This document shows positions 19,906 through 29,478 of a DNA stretch of 40,389 bases, piece after piece. Below the pieces are notes generated by a model. It was not told where the DNA came from. It made no database searches and was given only the letters and a program-made list of their open reading frames with translations. Made by a program: the position numbers and the translations under genes. The stretch's first letter is position 1. Each line of letters begins with the position of its first letter. Source of the stretch: Legionellales bacterium (GTDB lineage: Bacteria > Pseudomonadota > Gammaproteobacteria > JAGOUN01); contig JAIXPZ010000043.1 of assembly GCA_027486005.1 (NCBI GenBank), positions 1-40,389 of the forward strand, in the 5' to 3' direction.

Positions 19906-21612
19906 TTACCTTTTCTTGTCTAATTTTTTATCTGCTTTATTATCTATTTTTTCGCCACTATATTTTCTCATCATATACCATTGCTGTGATATCGATAAGG
20001 TATTATTCACAATCCAATATAAAACTAAACCTGCCGGAAACTGCAGGAAGAATACAGTAAAAACAACAGGTAGCAACAACATCACTTTTGCCTGCACAGG
20101 ATCTGGCGGTGGAGGCGAAATTTTTTGTTGAATAAACATGGTTAAGCCCATAATTATAGGCAATACATAAAAAGGATCTTTCATCGCTAAATCATGAATC
20201 CAAAAAATAAACGGCGCTTGTCTCAATTCGACACTTTCAACAATCACCCAATAAAGCGCAATGAAAACAGGAATTTGTATCAGCAATGGAAAACACCCAC
20301 CTAATGGATTAACTTTTTCTTTTTTATAAAGTTCCATCATCGCTTTGCTTAGCTCTTGTTTATTACCAGAAAAACGTTCTTGCAAAGTTTTAATACGTGG
20401 CTGTAATTGTTTCATCGCTGCCATTGAGCGATAACTTTTTGCGGATAATTGATAAAAAATTATTTTGATAACCACAGTGACCAATACAATTGACCAGCCC
20501 CAATTACCTACAATATCGTAAATATGCTGCATTAACCAAAATATAATAATAGAAATAAACCATAACCAACCGTAATCGATGGTTAATTTCAAGTTAGGTG
20601 CAACTATTTCTAAATTATTTGCGGTTGCAGGACCAGAATAAAGTTGCATGCTTGATTGATATTCTTTTCCAGAGTCTACAGATAAAGTTGGACTCAACAC
20701 GCCTATCGTATAAAGGTGATTTGCACTATCGACATTAGAATAAAAATTAACTTTTTGATCTTTATTGGGGACTAGCGCACTTACAAAGTAATGTTGCAGC
20801 ATAGCCACCCAGCCACCCTGAATCTTTTGAAGATCAACAGCTTCCTTATCCATCGAGCTAAAAGTTACTTTATTATAGTGTTGCTCAGGTGTAGAAGTTG
20901 CTGCGCCAAAAAATGTATATCGCGCAGTACCATCAGAAGCATCAGGCACTTCATCAGATCGCACTAATTGCGAATAATAATATCCACTCCACGGTGTGGT
21001 TCCATTATTTGTCACAGAGTAACTTTGATTTACAGAGTAACTTCCTGGATAAAAAGTATAAGCTTTAACAAAAGCGAGCCCAGAGGAAGAAACACCATTT
21101 AGAGTCACTGTTAAAGATTGTTGATCAGCAGTAAGAATATAATTTTTCTGTTCCGCAGTATAATTAATAGCTTCTTTTTGGCCTGATACTGACAAAAATC
21201 CAGATTGTGCTTGATAAAATTTCTTGGGATCAGAAGTAAACAAAGTTAAAGGAACTTCTGCTTTATTTTGCTCTTGTGGAAATTTTAATAAAGATGACTT
21301 CACCAAGTTACCACTATTCACATCAATAGCAACATCTAGAACATCTGTCTTCACATAAATAAGTTGATCAATTTGTGCATTTTGACTGACTTTATTAGGC
21401 TGTGCTGACGCTGTTGGGACGTTAGGGATATTATCAGTATTAGAAACTACATTAGTTTCTGTGCCAGTCATGGTTGAAGTAGTTGGAATTGAAATAAATG
21501 TAGTATCTTGCGGAGTAACTGTAGGCCCATGTTCAGCTATCCAAGCATTCCAAAGCATGAAAGCACTTGCAACAAGAAGAATATAGGGCAACATTTTTTT
21601 TTGAAAATTCAT
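19906..21612 (-). CDS. yidC: YidC membrane protein insertase
   Basis: The product has 568 residues from the ATG at 21612, which has GGAGAG 9 nt upstream; an in-frame TTG at 21618 is too close to that site. An N-terminal membrane anchor ([21 protein letters not shown]) is followed by a large periplasmic domain and the conserved insertase core from about residue 350 ([35 protein letters not shown]-type motif), then a basic Lys-rich tail. It inserts inner-membrane proteins alone or with SecYEG. In many relatives mnmE follows yidC; here dnaA does. Confidence 0.97.
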   Translation of the reverse strand: MNFQKKMLPYILLVASAFMLWNAWIAEHGPTVTPQDTTFISIPTTSTMTGTETNVVSNTDNIPNVPTASAQPNKVSQNAQIDQLIYVKTDVLDVAIDVNSGNLVKSSLLKFPQEQNKAEVPLTLFTSDPKKFYQAQSGFLSVSGQKEAINYTAEQKNYILTADQQSLTVTLNGVSSSGLAFVKAYTFYPGSYSVNQSYSVTNNGTTPWSGYYYSQLVRSDEVPDASDGTARYTFFGAATSTPEQHYNKVTFSSMDKEAVDLQKIQGGWVAMLQHYFVSALVPNKDQKVNFYSNVDSANHLYTIGVLSPTLSVDSGKEYQSSMQLYSGPATANNLEIVAPNLKLTIDYGWLWFISIIIFWLMQHIYDIVGNWGWSIVLVTVVIKIIFYQLSAKSYRSMAAMKQLQPRIKTLQERFSGNKQELSKAMMELYKKEKVNPLGGCFPLLIQIPVFIALYWVIVESVELRQAPFIFWIHDLAMKDPFYVLPIIMGLTMFIQQKISPPPPDPVQAKVMLLLPVVFTVFFLQFPAGLVLYWIVNNTLSISQQWYMMRKYSGEKIDNKADKKLDKKR

Positions 21613-21656
21613 GAACAATTTCTCTCCGGATTTACATTAAAAGCGAACTAATATTG

Positions 21657-21923
21657 TCAAAATCTTTTATCGTAAATCCTCTTCTTTTTAATCATTGGAA
21701 TAGGATCAACGCCGCCAGAATGCCAAGGATGGCATTTTAATAAACGCTTCACGCTTAAAAAAATCCCCCGAATGATACCATGGTTTTGAACTGCTGCAAT
21801 GGCATACTCAGAACAGCTTGGATAAAATCGACATCGTGGCCCTAATAAAGGGCTAATGAACCAACGATAGAAATACAATAAGCCAATAACAGGCGCGCTA
21901 ATTGCTTTGCGCCAAAAAAGCAT
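21657..21923 (-). CDS. yidD: YidD membrane protein insertion efficiency factor
   Basis: The product has 88 residues from the ATG at 21923, which overlaps the rnpA stop as TAATG; an in-frame ATG at 21950 is possible but lacks a ribosome site. The family signature is clear: [20 protein letters not shown], followed by [13 protein letters not shown]. It is a small membrane-associated helper of YidC, in the standard rnpA-yidD-yidC order. Confidence 0.95.
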   Translation of the reverse strand: MLFWRKAISAPVIGLLYFYRWFISPLLGPRCRFYPSCSEYAIAAVQNHGIIRGIFLSVKRLLKCHPWHSGGVDPIPMIKKKRIYDKRF

Positions 21924-22270
21924 TATTTTATTTTTATTAATTTTTGCCATGCATCACTAAATTCAGAAAATAGAGCCTGGTTATCGGATTCAGCAATTTT
22001 CCCCCGAGAAAGGATAACAATATCAATATTAGGTAAGCTATTTTGCATAAGACGAAAGGACTCACGGGAAACTCGCTTGAAGCGGTTTCTTTCATTGGCA
22101 TGCTTAGCAGTCTTTTTAGAAACAATTAAACCTAATCGAGGATGCTCAAGGTTATTTATACGATAAAGCAAGGTAGCAGAACGCATTCCAATCTTTTTTG
22201 CAGATTGGAATACATAATCATATTGAGGTTTCTTTAATAGTCTCAATGACCTTGAAAAAGAAAAAGTCAC
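21923..22270 (-). CDS. rnpA: RNase P protein component
   Basis: The product has 115 residues with a GTG start 2 nt after the rpmH stop. The RNA-binding signature [13 protein letters not shown] is present, preceded by [17 protein letters not shown]. It assists the RnpB ribozyme in tRNA 5'-end maturation. It overlaps yidD by one base. Confidence 0.97.
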   Translation of the reverse strand: MTFSFSRSLRLLKKPQYDYVFQSAKKIGMRSATLLYRINNLEHPRLGLIVSKKTAKHANERNRFKRVSRESFRLMQNSLPNIDIVILSRGKIAESDNQALFSEFSDAWQKLIKIK

Positions 22271-22272
22271 GC

Positions 22273-22407
22273 CTAAGCTGTCAGTTTATGTCTACCTTTA
22301 GCACGACGACGACTAATAACGTTACGGCCATCTTTAGTTTTCATACGTTCACGAAAACCGTGAGTACGTTTACGCTTCAACACGCTGGGTTGAAATGTTC
22401 TTTTCAT
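22273..22407 (-). CDS. rpmH: 50S ribosomal protein L34
   Basis: The product has 44 residues, beginning [18 protein letters not shown] and ending KLTA, which is diagnostic for L34. AAGGTG precedes the ATG. It is the first gene of the rpmH-rnpA-yidD-yidC train, which here continues into dnaA. Confidence 0.98.
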   Translation of the reverse strand: MKRTFQPSVLKRKRTHGFRERMKTKDGRNVISRRRAKGRHKLTA

Positions 22408-22459
22408 TTTTTCACCTTAATAACAACTAATATACAGAGATCTATAAAATTTTGGCAAT

Positions 22460-22486
22460 GTTATAGTCTATTTCACACCAGGTCAA
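22460..22486 (-). promoter_or_regulatory. predicted rpmH promoter
   Basis: On the minus strand, TTGACC (22486-22481) and TATAAC (22465-22460) are 15 bp apart, about 50 bp before the rpmH start. With dnaA now in the same train, this promoter may also feed dnaA. Confidence 0.45.
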
Positions 22487-22777
22487 TAGTTCCTGCTGTG
22501 TATAACTACTGGATAGTGTGTATCATTCCTGTCTGTAACTACTGTATAAAAATTACATGATGATATAAAACAATTTACTTAAATAATTATCCACAAGTCT
22601 TATTGGTATAATGAGTAGCGTTAATATTTTTATAACATGATGAATTATCTAATTTAATTCATGTTATCCACAGAAAAATCTCTCTTAATCTTAATAACAA
22701 TCTTATATACTTATATTATATTTAAGAGCAAATGAATAATTTCAAAAATCTATTTTTCTCGTAAGAATCTAAATAAA

Positions 22778-22786
22778 TGATATGAT
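22778..22786 (+). promoter_or_regulatory. extended -10 promoter for lptM-dapF
   Basis: TGATATGAT is an extended -10 element (TGnTATAAT with one mismatch), 28 bp before the lptM start codon. No good -35 box is seen, as expected for this promoter type. Confidence 0.4.
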
Positions 22787-22814
22787 GTGCATTTTAAAGC
22801 AACATTTAACTCGA

Positions 22815-22940
22815 ATGATAAAAAAACTCATCTTTACGCTATTCAGTTTCTCTTTTTTAATCAGTTTATCAGGATGTGGTCAAACAGGACCGCTCTATCT
22901 ACCTGACCATTCATCAACTAAATTGAACACACCGGATTAA
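22815..22940 (+). CDS. lptM: LptM (YifL) small outer-membrane lipoprotein
   Basis: The product has 41 residues. A signal peptide (MIKKLIFTLFSFSFLISL) ends in the lipobox LSGC at Cys 21, followed by GQTGPLYLP, the hallmark of LptM/YifL. LptM supports correct disulfide formation in the LptD lipopolysaccharide translocon. It lies directly before dapF, as in E. coli. Confidence 0.9.
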   Translation: MIKKLIFTLFSFSFLISLSGCGQTGPLYLPDHSSTKLNTPD

Positions 22941-22945
22941 TTGTT

Positions 22946-23776
22946 ATGTTATTAAAATTCACTAAAATGCATGGATTAGGTAATGATTTTGCATTATTTG
23001 ATGGAATTTCTCAAAAAATAGATTTTTCAGTTTCAGTGATTCAACAGTTAGGCGACAGACATTTTGGTATAGGATTTGATCAATTATTACTAATAGAGAA
23101 GGGTATTCCTAAAGTTTCTGATTTTCATTATCGTATTTTTAATGCTGATGGGTCTGAGTCTGGCCAATGTGGTAACGGCGTGCGTTGTGTAGCGCGTTTT
23201 TTAAATGAAAAAAAAATAAGCAATAAAACCACATTACAACTTTCTGCCTCTGCAGGGGTGATGACTGTTGAGCTGGGAAATTTAGATCATATCCAGGTGA
23301 ATATGGGATTGCCTATACTTGAACCTAAACAAATTCCTATGGATATGCCCTATGTTGCGAAACAATATGTGCTCAGTCTTTTTGAAACAGAGCAAAAAAT
23401 TATGGCAGTCTCTATGGGGAATCCTCATGCGATTATACGTGTAGATAATGTGGATAAAGCGCCAGTCGCGAGTTTAGGTGAGAGAATCAGCCATCATCCG
23501 GCGTTTCCAGAAAGAACAAATGTTGAATTTATGCAAATTATTGATCGTAATAAAATCAAATTACGTGTCTATGAACGAGGAGCGGGAGAAACACTGGCTT
23601 GCGGAACGGGTGCTTGTGCTTCTGTAGTCGCTGGAATAGTAAATCAATGGTTGGATAGTAATGTTGAAGTTGAGCTCACTGGCGGTACCTTAAAAATCGA
23701 ATGGAAGGGTATTGGTCATCCCGTTATAATGACAGGACCGGCAGTGACAGTGTATGAAGGTGAATTTATTGTATAA
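22946..23776 (+). CDS. dapF: diaminopimelate epimerase
   Basis: The product has 276 residues. The two catalytic cysteines are C75 (ESGQCGNGVRC) and C219 (GETLACGTGAC). It converts LL- to meso-diaminopimelate for lysine and peptidoglycan synthesis. It starts 5 bp after lptM, and its 3' end overlaps the convergent hemW by 11 bp. Confidence 0.97.
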   Translation: MLLKFTKMHGLGNDFALFDGISQKIDFSVSVIQQLGDRHFGIGFDQLLLIEKGIPKVSDFHYRIFNADGSESGQCGNGVRCVARFLNEKKISNKTTLQLSASAGVMTVELGNLDHIQVNMGLPILEPKQIPMDMPYVAKQYVLSLFETEQKIMAVSMGNPHAIIRVDNVDKAPVASLGERISHHPAFPERTNVEFMQIIDRNKIKLRVYERGAGETLACGTGACASVVAGIVNQWLDSNVEVELTGGTLKIEWKGIGHPVIMTGPAVTVYEGEFIV

Positions 23777-24893
23777 AAATCCTACAAAGATCATTCAAGA
23801 ATTTTTTTCCAAGATCAGTGGTTTCAATAAAACTTTCATTTTTTAATAATCCTTTTTTAACAGCCAACTCAAAAGGAATTTTAAGAACATTTCGATTTAA
23901 TCCGGTTTTTTGTTCAAAAAGTTCAAAACTAACAGGTTCAAATAAACGTAATGCATTCAACATGAACTCAAAAATAATATCAGGCTCTTTTATTTCAATT
24001 GTATTAGAAATAAAAAGCTCATTTTTTTTCATATAAGAATGAGGAGATTTATGGTTCCAATGTCTTGTTATTTTTGAATTTACGGTTAATTTACTATGAG
24101 CTCCAGCACCTATTCCTAAATAATCTCCAAATAACCAATAATTTTTATTATGTTGAGACTGTTTGCCTGGTAAAGAATATGCAGATATTTCATATCGTTG
24201 ATAATTGTTTTTTTCGAGTAAACCAAGACCTTCTATTTCTATTGATTCAAGCGTATTTTCATTTGGAAGGGTTGGCGTGTGTTTATAAAAATAAGTGTTA
24301 GGTTCAATAGTCAGTTGGTACCATGATAAATGAGTAGGCTTGTGATTTATTGCTTGAGCAATATCGTTCAATGATTCTTCTGAGGTTTGATTAGGTAATC
24401 CATGCATCAGATCAATATTAAAATTGATAAACCCAGATTTTTTCACAGCATCAATAGCCGTGTGTGCTTCAATATCATTATGAATTCTTCCTAATGCTTT
24501 TAATTTATCTGCTTGAAAACTTTGTATACCAAGAGAAATTCGATTAACGCCAATTTCGAAATAATGTTTAAATCGAGTTTGCTCGACAGTTCCTGGATTA
24601 GCTTCTAAAGTAATTTCACAATCACTAGAAAACTCAATGGAAGATTGCAGTGTTTTAAGTAATCGATTTAAGCTTTCTGCAGAAAATAAACTCGGTGTAC
24701 CTCCACCAAAAAACACACTACTAATTTGTCTTCCTTCAATAGAAGTAAGATGTGAATTAAAATCTTCTAAAAGGCAATCAACGTAAGCTTCTTCAGGTAT
24801 ATCTCCAATAACTGCATGCGAATTAAAATCACAATAAGGGCATTTTTTGATACACCAAGGGAGATGAATATAAAGGGATAAATTTTTATTCAT
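23766..24893 (-). CDS. hemW: HemW, radical-SAM heme chaperone
   Basis: The product has 375 residues. The radical-SAM cluster ligands are C14, C18 and C21 in WCIKKCPYCDF, and GGGTPSLF binds SAM. This is the coproporphyrinogen oxidase-like family without oxidase activity that delivers heme to respiratory proteins. The start ATG overlaps the end of the upstream ParE-like gene by 8 bp, so the toxin-antitoxin pair and hemW are probably on one transcript. Confidence 0.93.
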   Translation of the reverse strand: MNKNLSLYIHLPWCIKKCPYCDFNSHAVIGDIPEEAYVDCLLEDFNSHLTSIEGRQISSVFFGGGTPSLFSAESLNRLLKTLQSSIEFSSDCEITLEANPGTVEQTRFKHYFEIGVNRISLGIQSFQADKLKALGRIHNDIEAHTAIDAVKKSGFINFNIDLMHGLPNQTSEESLNDIAQAINHKPTHLSWYQLTIEPNTYFYKHTPTLPNENTLESIEIEGLGLLEKNNYQRYEISAYSLPGKQSQHNKNYWLFGDYLGIGAGAHSKLTVNSKITRHWNHKSPHSYMKKNELFISNTIEIKEPDIIFEFMLNALRLFEPVSFELFEQKTGLNRNVLKIPFELAVKKGLLKNESFIETTDLGKKFLNDLCRIFIQ

Positions 24894-25188
24894 TATGATT
24901 TATAATATTGGCAATATCTCGATAACCACTAAGTACGCGTACAATTTCTAACGGAAGACATGCCTTATAAACAATAAGATAATGCCACTTAAAAGTATAA
25001 AATCGTACAGGATAAGAAGTTAAATCAGTTCTAGCATGACCAATATAAGGATTTTCGGCGAGCAGAATGGCAGTATTGTGTAAACTCTCAATAAATTTTC
25101 TAGCTGATTTTATATTTTCACTCATTAAATATGAGTTAATTTCGTCGATATCCTTTTCTGCGAGAAATGATAAGACATACTGTGTCAT
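24886..25188 (-). CDS. parE: RelE/ParE-family toxin
   Basis: The product has 100 residues with the family's typical pattern: an N-terminal strand and helices (YVLSFLAEKDIDEINSYL), then ENPYIGHARTDL, VRFYTFKWHYLIVYK and a C-terminal VLSGYRDIANII. ParE-type toxins poison gyrase while RelE-type toxins cut mRNA; the sequence favours ParE. It overlaps its antitoxin by 4 bp (ATGA) and hemW by 8 bp. Confidence 0.88.
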   Translation of the reverse strand: MTQYVLSFLAEKDIDEINSYLMSENIKSARKFIESLHNTAILLAENPYIGHARTDLTSYPVRFYTFKWHYLIVYKACLPLEIVRVLSGYRDIANIINHNE

Positions 25189-25445
25189 TCTTTTAACTCA
25201 AATTTATCAATTTTTTTATTGAATTTCTTGAGCATTTCTTCCCCAGAAATTTTATTCCCTTTGTTTAAGTCATCTAGACCTTGCTCAATAGCTAAATTTA
25301 ATTGATGACGAGCATGATAAGAAGAGTCTCGTTGCAACATGGTACGTAGAGCTTCACGAATAATTTCACTAACAGAGGAATAAAATCCACCGTGCAGTTT
25401 TTCATAAATATATTTTTCTAATTCTGGAGTTAAAGAAATATTCAT
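25185..25445 (-). CDS. parD: ParD/CopG-family antitoxin
   Basis: The product has 86 residues. An N-terminal ribbon-helix-helix (MNISLTPELEKYIYEKL...SVSEIIREALR) binds DNA, and the charged C-terminal half should wrap the toxin. It is the first gene of the pair and probably represses its own promoter at 25476-25504, which contains two TTTGTTATT repeats on the minus strand. Confidence 0.88.
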   Translation of the reverse strand: MNISLTPELEKYIYEKLHGGFYSSVSEIIREALRTMLQRDSSYHARHQLNLAIEQGLDDLNKGNKISGEEMLKKFNKKIDKFELKE

Positions 25446-25475
25446 TTTATTTAAACTTTAATATTTTAATAACAA

Positions 25476-25504
25476 AAAATAGCATAAAATAACAAAGTAT
25501 GCAA
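25476..25504 (-). promoter_or_regulatory. predicted promoter of parDE-hemW
   Basis: On the minus strand, TTGCAT (25504-25499) and TATTTT (25481-25476) are 17 bp apart. The repeated TTTGTTATT overlaps this area and may be the ParD binding site. Confidence 0.4.
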
Positions 25505-25580
25505 TTTGAATTTTATTTTTTCTAGATATTTCTGAAAAATTGAGCTAAAATTCTAAAAATATTTGAAAAGAATAAGTAAA

Positions 25581-26573
25581 ATGACAAAACGACGTATAAA
25601 AGTCGCTATTAGCGGCGCAGCAGGTCAAATCAGCTATGCATTACTTTTTAGAGTAGCAGCGGGCGATATGTTTGGCCCAGATTGTGAAATTGAGCTACAA
25701 TTGCTCGAATTGGAAGGAGCAATGCCATTGCTTCAAGCAACGGCTATGGAATTGGATGACTGTGCATTTCCTCTTTTAAAGAAAATCACCTGTACTTCTG
25801 ATATTAAAACTGCAATGAATGGCGCAAATTATGTCCTATTAGTTGGTGCAGTTCCACGTAAACAAGGCATGGAGCGTTCTGATCTATTAAAGATCAATGG
25901 TGGTATTTTTGGACCACAAGGTAAAGCCATCAATGATGTTGCTGCCAAAGATGTTAAAGTATTTGTGGTCGGCAATCCTTGCAACACAAACTGTTTAATT
26001 GCGATGCATTCAGCACCAGATGTTCCAAAAGAACAATTTTTTGCCATGACTGCGCTGGATGAAAATCGAGCTAAAAGACAACTAGCGTATAAGGCTGGAG
26101 TCGATGTGACTGAAGTTACCCAAATGATTATTTGGGGAAACCACTCTGCGATGCAATACCCTGATTTTTATAATGCTAAAATCAGTGGAAAACCAGCGAC
26201 TGATGTGATTACGGATATTGCATGGTTGAAAAATGAATTTGTACCTATGATTCAGCAACGTGGTGCGACAGTTATTAAAGCTCGCGGTTCGTCTTCTGCG
26301 GCTTCGGCAGCTAATGCAATTGTTGATGGAATTCGTCGACTTGTTTTTGATACGCCTACCAATGAAATTGTTTCAATGTCGGTTTGCTCGCAGGGTGAAT
26401 ATGGGGTTGATAAAGGCTTGATTTTTTCTATGCCGTGCCGAATTAAACAAGGGCAGTTGGAAGTGGTGACGAATTTTCAGCTGAATGATTTTGGACAAGC
26501 TAAATTTCAACTAGTGTTAGACGAGCTCAGACAAGAATATAAAGCAGTGCTAGAAATGGGATTGCTTAAGTAG
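25581..26573 (+). CDS. mdh: malate dehydrogenase
   Basis: The product has 330 residues from the ATG at 25581; an in-frame TTG at 25563 would add an unusual extension. The NAD-binding motif [15 protein letters not shown], the substrate arginine region ([12 protein letters not shown]) and the catalytic histidine in [14 protein letters not shown] place it in the cytosolic-type MDH group found in Coxiella and Legionella. It interconverts malate and oxaloacetate in the TCA cycle. It begins a run of six closely spaced plus-strand genes. Confidence 0.95.
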   Translation: MTKRRIKVAISGAAGQISYALLFRVAAGDMFGPDCEIELQLLELEGAMPLLQATAMELDDCAFPLLKKITCTSDIKTAMNGANYVLLVGAVPRKQGMERSDLLKINGGIFGPQGKAINDVAAKDVKVFVVGNPCNTNCLIAMHSAPDVPKEQFFAMTALDENRAKRQLAYKAGVDVTEVTQMIIWGNHSAMQYPDFYNAKISGKPATDVITDIAWLKNEFVPMIQQRGATVIKARGSSSAASAANAIVDGIRRLVFDTPTNEIVSMSVCSQGEYGVDKGLIFSMPCRIKQGQLEVVTNFQLNDFGQAKFQLVLDELRQEYKAVLEMGLLK

Positions 26574-26588
26574 CTAGTAGATCACTGT

Positions 26589-27203
26589 ATGAAAAAAACT
26601 ACCTTTTTATTTGGAGTTTTATTGTGTTCGGCGCTCTTACTTACAGCGTGCGCGCCGAAACCTCCTAAAAATCAAAATGATATTTGTGAAATATTTCGTG
26701 AATATCCCGGCTGGTTTTGGGCAGCCCAAGCTTCACAAGCTCGTTGGGGTATACCTATCAGCGTGCAAATGGCGATTATGTATCAAGAATCACATTTTCA
26801 AGGCAATGCTAAACCTGCTAGAAAAAAAGTTTTGTGGGTGGTTCCCTGGTCACGTCCCAGTACTGCATATGGCTATTCTCAAGCTCTTGACGGCACTTGG
26901 AATGAATATACAACAGAGATAGGCAAAGAAGGTTTTCGCAGTGATTTTGATACCGCTATCGATTTTTTAGGCTGGTATTGTCATCGTGCTCACTTACGCG
27001 CTGGAATTCCAGTGAATAATGCTTATGCTTTGTATCTTGCTTATCATGAAGGGATAGGAGGCTATACTCGAGGGGTTTATAAAAATCAAGAGTGGTTAAT
27101 TACGATTGCGAAACGCGTGCAACATCAATCAGACCTTTATCACAAGCAAATTCTTCAGTGTCAGCATTCCTTGCCTAAGAAATCCCACTGGAATTTATTT
27201 TAA
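26589..27203 (+). CDS. lipoprotein with a lytic transglycosylase (SLT-like) domain
   Basis: The product has 204 residues. The signal peptide ends in the lipobox LTAC (Cys 21). The domain that follows has the lysozyme-like pattern: MAIMYQESHF with the likely catalytic Glu 67, then AYGYSQALDGTW and NAYALYLAYHEGIGGY. It probably cleaves peptidoglycan from the inner face of the outer membrane. It is short for a full Slt and has no substrate-binding repeats. It lies 15 bp after mdh and 2 bp before rdgB. Confidence 0.8.
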   Translation: MKKTTFLFGVLLCSALLLTACAPKPPKNQNDICEIFREYPGWFWAAQASQARWGIPISVQMAIMYQESHFQGNAKPARKKVLWVVPWSRPSTAYGYSQALDGTWNEYTTEIGKEGFRSDFDTAIDFLGWYCHRAHLRAGIPVNNAYALYLAYHEGIGGYTRGVYKNQEWLITIAKRVQHQSDLYHKQILQCQHSLPKKSHWNLF

Positions 27204-27205
27204 TA

Positions 27206-27790
27206 ATGAAAATTGTTCTTGCGAGTCATAATACAGGTAAGCTTGAAGAATTTGTCCATCTATTTACTGGCACAAATATTACAATGCTACCTTTTCTTGA
27301 TTATTGTGATGAAGGGATTGAAGAAACTGGATTAACGTTTATTGAAAATGCAATTTTGAAAGCCCGTTATGGCTGCCAAAAAACAGGACTACCCTGTATT
27401 GCTGATGATTCTGGATTAGTAGTGCCGGCACTCAATGGAGCTCCAGGAATATATTCAGCGCGTTATGCTGGAACACATGGTGATATGTCTGCAAATATCG
27501 AAAAATTACTCTATGAGATGCAACATGTTCCAGAAACAAAACGCCAAGCCTATTTTCAATGCGTGTTAGTTTTTATGTTGAATGAAGACGATCCAACACC
27601 AGTTATCGCTGAGGCTCGTTGGCATGGTATAATTACCCATAATCAAAGTGGTCACTGTGGCCATGGTTATGATCCCGTGGTATTTTTGCCACAAAAAAAT
27701 TGTACTGTTGCTCAACTAAGTCTGGAAGAAAAAAATAAACTCAGCCATCGTGCGCAAGCAATGAAGATTTTAATGGAAAAATTATGTTAG
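27206..27790 (+). CDS. rdgB: RdgB/HAM1 non-canonical purine NTP pyrophosphatase
   Basis: The product has 194 residues. The nucleotide-binding SHNTGKLEEF and the ADDSGLVVPALNGAPGIYSARY signature are intact. It hydrolyses dITP, ITP and XTP to keep them out of nucleic acids. It overlaps the next gene by 7 bp. Confidence 0.95.
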   Translation: MKIVLASHNTGKLEEFVHLFTGTNITMLPFLDYCDEGIEETGLTFIENAILKARYGCQKTGLPCIADDSGLVVPALNGAPGIYSARYAGTHGDMSANIEKLLYEMQHVPETKRQAYFQCVLVFMLNEDDPTPVIAEARWHGIITHNQSGHCGHGYDPVVFLPQKNCTVAQLSLEEKNKLSHRAQAMKILMEKLC

Positions 27791-28695
27791 CAATTGAGAT
27801 TAGTGGATTAACAAAAATCTATAAAGGCGGCTTTGAAGCATTGAAAGGCATTGATTTATTAGTCAATCATGGAGATTTTTTTGCATTGCTTGGGCCTAAT
27901 GGCGCAGGAAAATCTACGACCATAGGCATTATCACAACACTGGTGAATAAAACATCCGGTACTGTCAAAGTCTATGGGCATGATCTTGATAAAACACCTC
28001 AAAAAATAAAAGAACTTATTGGTGTTGTACCGCAAGAATTTAACATGGCAGTTTTCAATAAAGTGTATGATATTGTTTATCATCAAGCGGGCTATTACGG
28101 AGTTGAAAAAAAGCTTGCCAAAATACAAACAGAAAAATTATTAACTGCTCTTGGTTTATGGGAAAAACGCAATGAAACAGTACGTCAACTTTCTGGTGGA
28201 ATGAAGCGACGTTTAATGATTGCGCGTGCTTTAGTGCATCAGCCAAAGTTTCTTATTTTAGACGAGCCAACTGCGGGCGTAGATATTGAGTTGCGTCGCT
28301 CAATGTGGGAATTCTTGAAAGAAATCAATCAGCAAGGGACTACTATTATTTTGACGACGCATTATCTTGAAGAAGCCGAACATCTTTGCAATAAAATTGC
28401 AATTATTGATCAAGGTCGTATTATCACCAATACGGACATGAAGACTTTGTTGTCACAATTAAACGTAGAAACGATTATTCTAGATTTGCGTCACCCGATT
28501 GATAAATTACCTGATATATCGCCTTACATTTGTCGATTAATAGATGCATCTACTATTGAAGTCGATATTACAAAAGATCAAAACGTTAATTTGCTTTTCC
28601 AACAATTAACTGAACATGGAATAAGCATTGCTAGCTTAAGAAATAAATCCAGTCGTTTAGAAGAATTATTTATTCATTTAGTAAACAAGAAATAA
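27784..28695 (+). CDS. yadG: ABC-2 transporter ATP-binding protein (YadG-like)
   Basis: The product has 303 residues. Walker A GPNGAGKS is at 37-44, the signature LSGGM at 136-140 and Walker B FLILDEPTAGVD at 156-167. An accessory C-terminal domain of about 80 residues follows. It pairs with the membrane protein 6 bp downstream and resembles the E. coli YadGH exporter, whose substrate is unknown. Confidence 0.88.
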   Translation: MLAIEISGLTKIYKGGFEALKGIDLLVNHGDFFALLGPNGAGKSTTIGIITTLVNKTSGTVKVYGHDLDKTPQKIKELIGVVPQEFNMAVFNKVYDIVYHQAGYYGVEKKLAKIQTEKLLTALGLWEKRNETVRQLSGGMKRRLMIARALVHQPKFLILDEPTAGVDIELRRSMWEFLKEINQQGTTIILTTHYLEEAEHLCNKIAIIDQGRIITNTDMKTLLSQLNVETIILDLRHPIDKLPDISPYICRLIDASTIEVDITKDQNVNLLFQQLTEHGISIASLRNKSSRLEELFIHLVNKK

Positions 28696-28701
28696 GGGTA
28701 A

Positions 28702-29475
28702 ATGATGATAAGAAAACAATGGATTGCATTAAAAACGATTGCCTATGGTGAAATAGCACGATTTATGCGCGTTTGGGTTCAGTCGTTGATGCCTCCAGTA
28801 ATTACAATAATTTTGTATTTTTTAGTATTTGGACATTTTATTGGGCCGCATTTGCAAAATGATTATGGTGTTCCGTATATGGAGTTTATCGTTCCAGGAT
28901 TAGTTATGATGGCGATTGTAATGAGCTCTTATAATAACACTTCGTTTTCTTTTTTTATGGCGAGATTTCAACGTAGTATTGAAGAAATCCTTGTTTCTCC
29001 TGTTGATAAAAATGTATTAATGCTGGGATTTTGTATTGGAGGTATGGCGCGAGGTTTGTTAACAGGATTAATTGTTACATTGGCTTCTTTTTTATTTACA
29101 CATAGCGTTCCAAAGCATATTGAAATTGTGTTGCTAAGCGCGATTTTAGCTTCATTATTTTTTTCGCTTGCTGGATTTACCAATGCCATTTTTTCTAAAA
29201 AATTTGATGACATTTCAACCATACCCACATTTGTTTTGACGCCACTGATTTATTTAGGAGGTGTCTTTTATTCGATATCGCAATTACCACCTGCGTGGCA
29301 AGTAGCGTCTTATTTTAATCCTATCATGTATATTGTTTCTATTTTTCGGTATGGGTTTTTAGGAATAGAATCAACAAATCTTGGCTATAGTGTTATTACC
29401 TTAGTGATGTTTGTTGTAGCACTGTATAGCTGCAATATCTACCTTTTAAAAAAAGGTGTGGGAATTCGGACCTAA
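28702..29475 (+). CDS. yadH: ABC-2 transporter permease (YadH-like)
   Basis: The product has 257 residues and about six membrane segments, with the ABC-2 signature region (TFVLTPLIYLGGVFYSISQLP). It forms an exporter with the preceding ATPase. AAGGG precedes the ATG. rsmE follows after 3 bp. Confidence 0.88.
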   Translation: MMIRKQWIALKTIAYGEIARFMRVWVQSLMPPVITIILYFLVFGHFIGPHLQNDYGVPYMEFIVPGLVMMAIVMSSYNNTSFSFFMARFQRSIEEILVSPVDKNVLMLGFCIGGMARGLLTGLIVTLASFLFTHSVPKHIEIVLLSAILASLFFSLAGFTNAIFSKKFDDISTIPTFVLTPLIYLGGVFYSISQLPPAWQVASYFNPIMYIVSIFRYGFLGIESTNLGYSVITLVMFVVALYSCNIYLLKKGVGIRT

Positions 29476-29478
29476 TCT

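Larger units (their letters stand above)
22430..22800. other. putative oriC: AT-rich region with DnaA boxes
   Basis: This gene-free stretch between rpmH and lptM carries two perfect DnaA boxes TTATCCACA (22587-22595 and 22664-22672). There is a third consensus TTATNCACA box on the minus strand (22497-22505) and a near match (22517-22525). Very AT-rich runs at 22620-22660 and 22690-22760 could unwind. The rpmH and lptM promoters flank it. In relatives oriC usually lies next to rpmH. The small number of strong boxes keeps this tentative. Confidence 0.6.
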
